Assembly: GCA_029959085.1 (NCBI GenBank)
Contig: JARWIR010000050.1
Coordinates: forward strand, 2,232,001 to 2,296,000
Length of the DNA: 64,000 bases
Reading direction: 5' to 3'
Origin: Nemophila menziesii
Lineage: Eukaryota; Streptophyta; Magnoliopsida; Boraginales; Hydrophyllaceae
Position 1 is the stretch's first letter. Each line of letters starts with the position of its first letter. This document shows, one piece after another, positions 56,759 to 64,000 of this stretch. Below the pieces are notes generated by a model, which worked only from the letters and a program-made list of their open reading frames with translations, had not been told where the DNA came from and did no database searches. Both the position numbers and the translations under genes were made by a program.

Positions 56759-56921
56759 GACCTCGCGCCGAATTTTTCCCTTGAATTTCCTAGTACCCCA
56801 AACTCGATTCCTGCACCATTGACACACTACCTTTCTCATTTCTTTTAAAAGTAGACACGAAAACTTGACATTTAACTTAGAATTATACACTAGGAATTGA
56901 AAACATAAAGCAATTTAAACA

Positions 56922-56935
56922 TGGGTTGTCTCCCA
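56922..56935 (-). other. Post-coding hairpin of element F
   Basis: TGGG-AGACAA-CCCA on the minus strand, as in element C. Confidence 0.55.
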
Positions 56936-56960
56936 AGAAGCACTTTTGTTTATTACGTCT

Positions 56961-58112
56961 TTAAGTTCGACGCGTTACCTTCCATGAAGATGGTAATGAG
57001 GCCCTTGCGGTTCTCCTCCGCTTGAATTCGCCTCGTCCTTGGTATGTAAGCTTCAGAACCTTCCCCCTTAAAATTTTATTCAATCGATCTCTGAAAGGAG
57101 GAGGGTAGTATCTCCGTTTCGCCTTCTTACTTTCACGACGAAACTCGTTCTTCACCACACGATAGTAGATAACCGTCCTCAACGGTATAAGCTCGTTTTT
57201 ATTCTCCTTAATCTCGCGTTCCTCTTTAAAGTGTGGTGGGTAGGTGCTCCTCCTTGCCGCTTTACTCTCGCGGTGTAGCACCTTTCTTGCGTAGCACCTA
57301 TTGATCATTTTTAATAATAGAGGTGATTCCGATATTTTATCTCTAATGATGACTTGTGGTGGAGATAGTGATTGGTGAACTTTTTGTGGTGGGAATTCGA
57401 TTTCTCTGTTATTATGAAGCTTTAACTCTTCAATTGATTTCTCAACCACTTCACATTCGTCTTCGCTTTCAACCCAATCTTCCACTATTACTTCATCATA
57501 TTCTTGATGTGGAATCTGAATCTCGATCACCTCTTTTTCTTGTTTGTGTTCTGTATCATGATCCTGTGCACGCGCCATAGGAATAGCAATCTCAGTTTCA
57601 ATTTCTAGGATTTTCGTTGCTACTCCTTCTTCCACCATGCTAATAGGATTGTCAACCACATGGTGGTCTTCATTTATAACCGGCATGATGGTCATATCAC
57701 TATCACTAATATCTTCCTTCAACACCTCCTCCTCAACTACTTTTCCCGGTTGATCGCTTCCATACCTCGGGGGAGTGGAATCTTCATAAGACATACTACC
57801 CCATTCTTCTACCATCTGTTGCATGTGTGCATTGATGGCGTTAGTTTCCTCTACTAAGCGCTGGATTTCTTGCTAATAGTGATGAGGTGGAGGTTGTTGA
57901 ATGTTTTCAACCCATTGGTTGTTCGATGCTTGCTCTTGCTGATAGTGATATGATGGTTGTTGTTGATTATTCCCGATCCATTGGTTGTTCCAATCATGCT
58001 CTTGCGGGTATTGATAGGATTGTTGGTAGAAGTTACTACCCCATTGTTGTTGTCCCGAAGAGTCTTCCCAAAAGTCATATGGATCGGGATCTGGGTAATG
58101 TCCTCTATACAT
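56961..58112 (-). CDS. Unrecognised ORF of the C/F family, one in-frame stop
   Basis: 384 codons in one frame from ATG 58112, with a single TAG at 57873-57875; element C has CAG there. The N-terminus (MYRGHYPDPDPYDFWED, then Gln/Asn/Tyr/His-rich NNQW repeats) looks like the tail of an Athila Gag. The middle is acidic (EEVLKEDISDSD, EVIVEDWVESEDE). The last 130 residues are strongly basic, with EFRRESKKAKRR, YPPPFRDRLNKILRGKVLK and KRRRTARASLPSSWK. No zinc knuckle, protease, RT or integrase motif is seen. It is the only long ORF of the element and occupies the gag-pol place. I do not recognise it; RNA binding or particle association are guesses. The stop could be a mutation or a readthrough site. 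Confidence 0.6.
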
Positions 58113-58258
58113 CTTTCAATAAAATCTCTTGATCATTACCTGAATATAAAAACCTGTAAAAGAAAACAAAGACAAAAACCAAGCGTAAAACTGAAAAATA
58201 AAAATAAATAAACAATTAAAACTACTTAAAGATTAAACACCGGGGTCACACGCTGCAA

Positions 58259-58276
58259 TCCCCGGCAGCGGCGCCA
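58259..58276 (-). promoter_or_regulatory. Primer-binding site, tRNA-Asp type (element F)
   Basis: Minus-strand TGGCGCCGCTGCCGGGGA, six bases inside the 5' LTR (58283 onward). Confidence 0.85.
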
Positions 58277-58282
58277 AAAACT

Positions 58283-58964
58283 TGGTGGGTCCTGGTGTGT
58301 TATAATATTAATGCGATAAATAAAAGGAACCACAATACCGCAAGTGCACGGTTGTCCAAGTAATACTCCGATAAGTCGGATTCGTTCTCAGGGATTGGAC
58401 TGGTATAACCCAAGTGTTCAACAGATAAATAGTAATAATTGCAAATACAGAAAATAAAAGATAAAAGATATTTGTTTGGTTTTTATATTAATCCTAAAAA
58501 TGCAAGAAAATAAATAACTGAAAATAAATACTAAAGGACTAAGATGCAGATATGAGCTTTACTTGAGTCTCGCTAGGGAATCACCTAAACTTGCCTAATT
58601 AATGCTTTCTTTAAGGGCAGAACTGATATTTCTATATTAGTCGGGAATCTATAATCTCCTAGCCCCCGTCAGGGTGGATCTAGGAGCTATTCTCAGATGT
58701 TACAAACCCCGTCAGGGCGATTATAATCCACCTTTGAATGAATAATAATTTACCCAATTGGCTATAAGGTTAACTAAGTCCGTCAGGATCAATAATTTCT
58801 ACCTTACGTTTATTATCTAGTTCAGTAATTAAACCCCCCGTCAAGGCGATCACTTCCCCACCAAAGTGAATAGCTTAATTACTATGACCTATCTCCGATT
58901 AGCTAATTCATTGATAGTGAAATTAATATAAAATAAGAAACAATATGAAATACCTAATTCAAAT
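58283..58964 (-). repeat. 5' LTR of element F, visible part
   Basis: Colinear with 52503-53185 of the 3' LTR, then stops at TTCAAAT where element G begins. The missing part should lie beyond the window after G. Confidence 0.88.
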
Positions 58965-60433
58965 TGGTGGGGCCTAGGGTGTGCTAAAATAAGATATAAA
59001 TAACGTGCAAATAACACCCTAAAACTACACGGTTCTGCAAGTATACAGATCGTATGCAAGTTTTAGATAAAGATTCGTTCCGCAGAGACTACAGAGGTTA
59101 GGAGAATCTTATGCAAATATCAAGTGTAAATAATTAAAGCTAGAACAACTAAACGCAAATAAAAGTAAAGACAAATAGATTTTTGTTTGATTTTCTAATT
59201 AACTAAATTAAAACTAAGAATTAAAAGACAGAAAATAAATATAAAAGAGAAGTGATATGAGAATACAGATTAAGTTATTAGCATGCAATCCCCACTAGTT
59301 TTACCGTTCTAAACATGTAAGGGTGAATTATGTAGTATTTCCCTAATCGGTCCCAATATGCTATCAGTAGTTTAAAATAGGATTTACCTGTGTCAATAAG
59401 GCTTCCTAAGCAAACTTTTCCTGTTATTGGTAAATAGTCACAAAGACTAAACCATAGTGATTATCTAGCTAGGTTGGGTTGTCAGATCAAACCTAAAACT
59501 AAACGTTATGTGCTAAACATGTAATTAAACACCGTTGTCAATGTATCCTAATTACTAGATGGTAATTCTAATGGCTGCAGTCCACAAGAACACAGAATAT
59601 AAATCCAAACACATAAACAGAGAATAAAAACTATAATTCTATTTAAAACATTAAATTCCCAAATTAGATAGATGTCAATCAAAACTAGGGTTCATACATA
59701 TATGCTAAAACTCAAGCTAAATAAATTTAGTTCATGAAAGAAAAGAAAGAAATTACAAATCTAAAGGTAGAAGAAGACATTGTTGATGACAGCTCCTTCC
59801 AGACTTCTCTCTTGTGTTCTAAGCTTCCTCTTGGTTTAGGGTTTCACCAAGGATGATTTAAGAGTGTTAAGAGGTTGTATTTATAGTGTAGAGGTTGAAC
59901 TAATTCGTTTGGTGGAGATAACTTCAAGTAATGGACTCCTAGCCCAACTCAAATTCGTAAGGAAATAAAGATAAACACTGCTGCGCTATTTTGAGTGTAT
60001 CTTCTTCGTTATTGGTCGGATTGAGCTCCATAAGATACCAAAAGAATCGCAACAGAATTATCTAGACCCTTTTCGGCCTATTTCTTAGGTAAAAACGCAT
60101 ATCTTTGGACGTGTATGCAGAATCCCAGATTTAGGCAGCTTTTCCTTTTCCATCTTTTTAGCCTTTGTTTCCTTATCTCCACTTTCCATGCAAATATCTT
60201 TCCATAAGTTGTGGTCTTTGACTTGGACTTTAATTAATCTCCATAATTATCTTTAAAGCTTCACACTAAATAAACAATTAAACCCAATATGCTCTAAAAA
60301 TAATAATTCTACAAATCAAGACCCAAAATAGGAAAGTGCACTAAAATAAGCTAAAATCAACCTATAAACTAATAAATAAGCCTAAAATGATATCTCATGA
60401 GTATATTTTACTATCACAAATGAGGAGACATCA
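58965..60433 (-). repeat. 3' LTR of element G
   Basis: 1469 bp; plus-strand start TGGTGGGGCCTAGGGTGTG and end GAGGAGACATCA. Related to the D LTRs but clearly diverged from them. Confidence 0.87.
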
Positions 60434-61958
60434 AGACCCCTAACTCAAAGTTGTATCGTCCCGATACAATAAAAGTAAAGAACAGTAGGGTAGTCAAAAT
60501 AAACAAGAAGAAGTCGGAGGAGAACAAGAACAAAAATATAATGAATGATCCTAGAGCATAAAATCCAAAAAAATCTCATGTAGTAATGCTCAAGAAATAA
60601 TGCACAAATATGCCTAATATACATGTAATCAACAATCCATAAATTCAAGTTAAGATTAATTTCGCAATGCCAGAAAGAGAGGATGATAACTTAGTTCAGG
60701 TTAATGGCTATAGGTCGTTCATAGGTCCCAAATACAGCATCCAATGGTCCACTTACCTACTACCTAATAGCTCAATTGTTTCTCCATCTAGTAGTTAGAA
60801 ATCCTAAGGTCTTGGTCATAACTTGGCTTAAGGACGGGTGTGGTATATTTGGATAATGAAAAGTGAGCTTTTGGCTCTCTCCTCACTAGCCATCAACGAA
60901 TCGCCCTAGAGCTTGAGTTTTCACTCGAAGATGTTCTCACTCAACCCAATTTTTGATGCTTTTTAATGTGCATCCCCAATAATCCCAATTAAAACCTTTG
61001 ATGATATAAAATCCACTTTGCCGGTCCGAATATATATTCTCTTTTTAAATCAATTTCTTTTATACAGCTATGACTCTCTTTTGATGTTGAGATATCACAC
61101 TATTTTTTCATATATATATTCTTTCTTTTTATGCCCTTGTTGGCAAATTTAGCTCGTAGCTTCTTTTTCATTCACTATTACCCCGGCAAAGGGTTACAAT
61201 AATAACAATTTCATCATCAATAAAATCACAAAGATAATTCCCAATTCCCAAAGTTCCCTAACAATGAAACCCACCACCCCAAACTCAAGCTCTAAAACGA
61301 GTGTCTCAGGTTTTGCGATTCGAGTGCGGGTCATATAGATAAGTCCTACAAACTAGGGTATGGATTATAATGTGTTTCAAATAAAAAGGCTTTTAGAAAG
61401 GCTAAGAGGGGCTAAGACGGGTAAATAACAATAATATCAAACAAAAGGGTGAGAAAGTCTAAAGGCTTCAAGTGTTTTATCATGAAAGAACTGCCTTAGT
61501 CATTTTTCTAACTACCGGATTTTGTTACGTTTTCATTATTAGTTCATAGACAAGTGGGTTTTCAACTAATTTTAAACCTCACGTTCTACACACCAAATAA
61601 CTATTCCTAAGTTTCAACGTGATTTCTTAGCATTGCTCATTAACTTTTCTATCCTTTATTTCCTGTTTTCATACATGCATCTAAACAAATTTGTTGCATC
61701 TTTCAAAAACATACTACTTACTATCATTGACCTAATAAAATCATGCTCAAATAGGTACATTCAAGATATTCTATGCCTTAATTCAACCTAAAATTTTTAA
61801 ATTTTATGCAAAAACGAAAAGAAGATGAGGACAACGAATCCCCACCCCCAACTCAGAAGTGAGCCGTGTCCCCACGACTCGAAAAAGACTCAAGAATGAA
61901 GTAAAATTTAAAATAAAACTAACTAAACTACCTAATGCATACAAGCTATTAAGAAAAA
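60434..61958 (-). other. Structured 3' untranslated region of element G
   Basis: Hairpin 61861-61880 and polypurine-like complements at 61844-61854 and 61276-61286. The long-range arms are 61183-61191 and 61016-61024, the 26-nt hairpin is 60862-60887, and the tract at 60436-60446 touches the LTR. Closely similar to D. Confidence 0.7.
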
Positions 61959-62426
61959 TTAGAATGACCTACCTGGTTGGCCATAGAGATCCATCATATC
62001 ATCCTCATCTTCTGAAGCTGAGGGATCGGTGTAATCATCTACATCCTTGTACAAGGTCAAATTCTCTACCCGTGTTTCCAGCTGCATGATTTCTACCCAA
62101 AGGTCTTTGTTATCTTCACGTAATCTTTCAACTTCGTTCTGTAACTTGATAGCCCAAGGAGGAAGATCATAAACAATTTCAGAGGAAGAGGTAGAAGAAC
62201 CTTGGTCTTGGATTTTTATTTTGTCTAAAGGCCTCCTTGATGGTGTGGACATTCTAGCAGTTAATCTCTTCTTTGGTAGTGGTTGTTCAGGTGCCTGTTC
62301 TTTTGATTCTTCGGAAACCTCATCAAGATTGATGGGTTTTTCAGTGGTGGCTCCAGGCAATTTCTTATTCTTCCCAAGGATTAAACACTTTCTCTTGTAT
62401 TCCATAGCTTCAGATCTGTTATTCAT
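61959..62426 (-). CDS. Short ORF2 of element G lacking the central plant domain
   Basis: 155 codons from ATG 62426 (MNNRSEAMEYKRK), which aligns with the MTNRTT start of N1. The GTG at 62441 is upstream of it and not used. A Lys-rich N-terminus is followed by a Glu-rich stretch and basic Arg clusters (RRPLDKIKIQ). A leucine-heptad coiled coil (LQNEVERLREDNKDLWVEI) and a very acidic end (SASEDEDDMM) complete it. The central domain of the N1 and A ORF2 is missing, yet the frame is perfectly open. An internally deleted but possibly still selected product is one reading; chance survival is the other. Confidence 0.55.
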   Translation of the reverse strand: MNNRSEAMEYKRKCLILGKNKKLPGATTEKPINLDEVSEESKEQAPEQPLPKKRLTARMSTPSRRPLDKIKIQDQGSSTSSSEIVYDLPPWAIKLQNEVERLREDNKDLWVEIMQLETRVENLTLYKDVDDYTDPSASEDEDDMMDLYGQPGRSF

Positions 62427-62694
62427 GCTTGATTCACCCACAACTCAAGTTATACCAAGGATGGATTAAAAGTTTAAGGAAAATTTGGTTTAGCTTGATG
62501 TTGTTGCTTGGAATTGATGAAAGAGGAAGGTTAATTGATTGATCTTGGAAGAACTCTTTAAAGCTTGTTGAATTTGATGGTGTTTTGATGGTGTAGTGTG
62601 ATGAATTTGATGAAGGATTGTGTTTATGGAAGATGTAGGAGAGGATTTGATGAGTTGTTGTGTTAATTGTGAAGGTTTGCACAAGATTTAAGAT

Positions 62695-62703
62695 GTTTAT
62701 ATA
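62695..62703 (-). promoter_or_regulatory. Possible internal TATA box upstream of ORF2 (element G)
   Basis: TATATAAAC on the minus strand, about 270 bases before the ORF2 ATG and after the GC-rich block. The best TATA match of the four. Confidence 0.4.
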
Positions 62704-62789
62704 GGGTTTGGGTCTGAAAAATTCGTGTATGGAAGGCTAGGGTTAATCTCATAAGGTAAGAATTTGATTAGGAAAAGAATTCCTTCTTA

Positions 62790-63150
62790 AACCGCCTCCT
62801 GCGGTGCACCGGACGAAACCTGCGGTGTACCGGACCTTACAGCTCTTCAAATTTTTGCCCACTGGATAATACCCGAGCTAGCACCCCGTGGCACGTGTTT
62901 TGGGCGTGCGGACCAGGGTTGCGGTACAGGGGGTAGTCCGCGCCTGCTCCGTCAAAAAACCCGTGGTACCCGACCCCGTGGCACGCGTTTGAGGCGTGCG
63001 GACTAGGGTCCGGTGTACCGCGCGTGTCCATCGAATTTTTTCTTCTTTCTGGATAAAGCCCGTGGTACCCGACCGTGGTACGGGTTTTCTGGGCACGGTG
63101 CATCCCTGCGGACCAGGGGGTAGTCCGCGGGGTAGTCCGCGCCAGGCCTT
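62790..63150 (-). repeat. GC-rich tandem repeat of element G
   Basis: Units of about 110 bp with CCCGTGGTACCCGACC, GGCACGNGTTTNGGGCGTGCGGAC-like and GGTAGTCCGCG words, closely related to those of N1. Open frames over it on both strands are compositional. The polypurine-like complement at 63175-63185 lies on its pol side. Confidence 0.78.
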
Positions 63151-63370
63151 GAGTTGCTCCAATTTTTTCTTTCGACCCCAAACTCGTTTCCTGCACAATA
63201 ACACACTACCTTTCTCTCCTATTAGCTTGTAAACACAATTAAAAATATACACTAACTTAAAATTATACACTACAAAGCAAAAACAACTAATCTAAAAAGC
63301 AATTTAAAACAAGGGGTGTCTCCCAAGAGCACTTTTGTTTAACGTCTTTGAGTTAGACGTGTACCTCAGG

Positions 63371-63712
63371 CTAAGCGCATTCGACAAGGTAGATTTTCTC
63401 CCCTTGCCCAAAGTCCTCACTGTAATAGTATCTCTTCAAACGCTGGCCATTCACCATGAATGTCCGTTGCTCGGCTGGATTTTCAATCTCAATCGCTCCA
63501 CGCGGTGTGACTTTGGTAACAATGTAAGGTCCTCCCCAACGGGATTTAAGCTTTCCTGGGTAATTCGAAAATCGAGAGTCGTATAATAAAACTTTTTGTC
63601 CAATCTCGAAATGCTTTGGACGGAGCCGTTTATCATGCCATCGCTTTGTTTTCTCTTTGTAGAGACGTGAATTTTCATAGGCAAGATAACGAAGCTCCTC
63701 CAACTTGTTCAA
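63371..63712 (-). pseudogene. pol: Integrase C-terminal tail of element G
   Basis: MNKLEELRYLAYENSRLYKEK starts the ORF (split here). It matches the segment before the integrase end in A ([20 protein letters not shown]). It continues with FEIGQKVLLYDSRFSNYPGK and GPYIVTKVTPRGAIEIE, the GPY/F-like end. The zinc finger and DDE core are gone. It is in the same frame as the linker ORF at 63728-64000, separated by two stops. On its own it has no catalytic function. Confidence 0.8.
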
Positions 63713-63727
63713 CTAAAATTTATTTGA

Positions 63728-64000
63728 TTAATAATGACGAAATTTCCACCCCTTTCCTTTGATTCCTACGAACTTTTCAACTCGATTCTTCATGAGTATG
63801 GATGGTTCCATCCAAGATTTCGTGTAAAGGGCCTCTTCTGGTGGTAACTTGATAGCATAACACCCCTCTGGTGATCCACTCATATCCGTGGTTTCTATAC
63901 TTCGTTTGTTCGAAAGAATGTCCTTCATGAATTTCAGATATTTCGGCATTCTTTTGATAGCTTCAACAAACGGCATTTTAATCTCAACCTTGCTCACCAT
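63728..64000 (-). pseudogene. gag: gag-protease linker of element G (5' partial)
   Basis: The open frame runs off the right edge. It carries IKMPFVEAIKRMPKYLKFMK and DILSNKRSIETTDM, matching the linker before the protease in A and H. It ends FVGIKGKGWKFRHY and a stop, with no protease after. The ending is the same as in D (FVGIKGKGWKFRHP), so both come from one deleted ancestor. Confidence 0.75.

Larger units (their letters stand above)
52503..58964 (-). mobile_element. Non-autonomous Athila-type element F (5' LTR interrupted by G)
   Basis: Minus strand: 5' LTR from 58283 rightwards, cut at 58964 by G. Then primer site, the C/F-family ORF, GC-rich block, ORF2 relic, 3' region, polypurine tract (54279-54289) and 3' LTR 52503-54276. 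The 683 bp of 5' LTR visible differ from the 3' LTR at about ten sites by eye, so F is younger than C. It sits inside the protease-RT spacer of H. Confidence 0.88.
58965..64000 (-). mobile_element. Non-autonomous Athila-type element G (5' part outside window)
   Basis: Minus strand: 3' LTR 58965-60433, polypurine tract 60436-60446, structured 3' region, a short ORF2, GC-rich block, integrase tail and gag-protease linker, running off the right edge. RT, RNase H and the integrase core are deleted. The family is that of N1, B and D, and the linker ending is shared with D. Confidence 0.85.

Noticed and set aside
62837..63270. Several 60-130-codon frames over the GC block of G
   Set aside because: Same compositional effect as in N1.

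Overview
This is plant nuclear DNA, almost certainly from a repeat-dense (pericentromere-like) region of a dicot. I cannot name the species. It is AT-rich, and I see no host gene, rRNA, tRNA or CRISPR. Nearly every base I can assign belongs to LTR retrotransposons of the Ty3/gypsy Athila lineage, with two L1-type LINE remnants, a hAT transposase remnant and a hAT-like MITE. The Athila call rests on the reverse transcriptase and integrase motifs, on a primer-binding site complementary (one mismatch) to the 3' end of plant tRNA-Asp, on LTRs of about 1.5-1.8 kb running TGATGTCTCC...CACCA, and on a second ORF downstream of pol.

Layout, left to right. 1-8187: 3' part of a non-autonomous element (N1) with gag, a protease joined to an integrase-like tail, ORF2 and the 3' LTR. 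8461-21156: a complete element (A) with two LTRs, gag, protease, RT, RNase H and integrase (all broken) and an open ORF2. 21157-26173: a hAT remnant, a truncated LTR and a LINE ORF1 relic. 26174-39274: a four-deep nest. Element B (family-B LTR, gag relic) carries LINE E in its 5' LTR. LINE E carries element D (minus strand, 27662-35892, perfect 5-bp target duplication), and D carries a 693-bp hAT-like MITE in its 3' LTR. 40089-47647: non-autonomous element C. 48009 to beyond the right edge: a second nest. Element H (autonomous type, gag-protease) is cut by F (minus strand, from 52503). F's 5' LTR is cut by G (minus strand, from 58965), which runs off the window.

Three LTR families are present: A/H (ending GGACCACCA), N1/B/D/G (ending GGCGACACCA or a variant) and C/F plus a fragment (ending GGACCCACCA). 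Only A and H carry autonomous-type coding sequence: A spans gag to integrase, while H is visible only as far as the gag-protease region before F interrupts it. N1, D, G, C and F lack the enzymatic core but keep the primer site, the polypurine tract and a shared structured 3' region. This fits trans-mobilised families.

The most notable signal is non-coding. In all six elements whose 3' region is visible, the segment between the coding region and the 3' LTR carries the same ordered set of parts: up to five copies of a polypurine-tract word (GAGTTTGGGGT), an 8-bp hairpin after ORF2, a long-range 9-12-bp stem with a compensatory base-pair change, and an invariant 26-nt hairpin. A GC-rich, palindrome-dense tandem repeat that differs between families sits before ORF2. 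Elements C and F also share an ORF I do not recognise.
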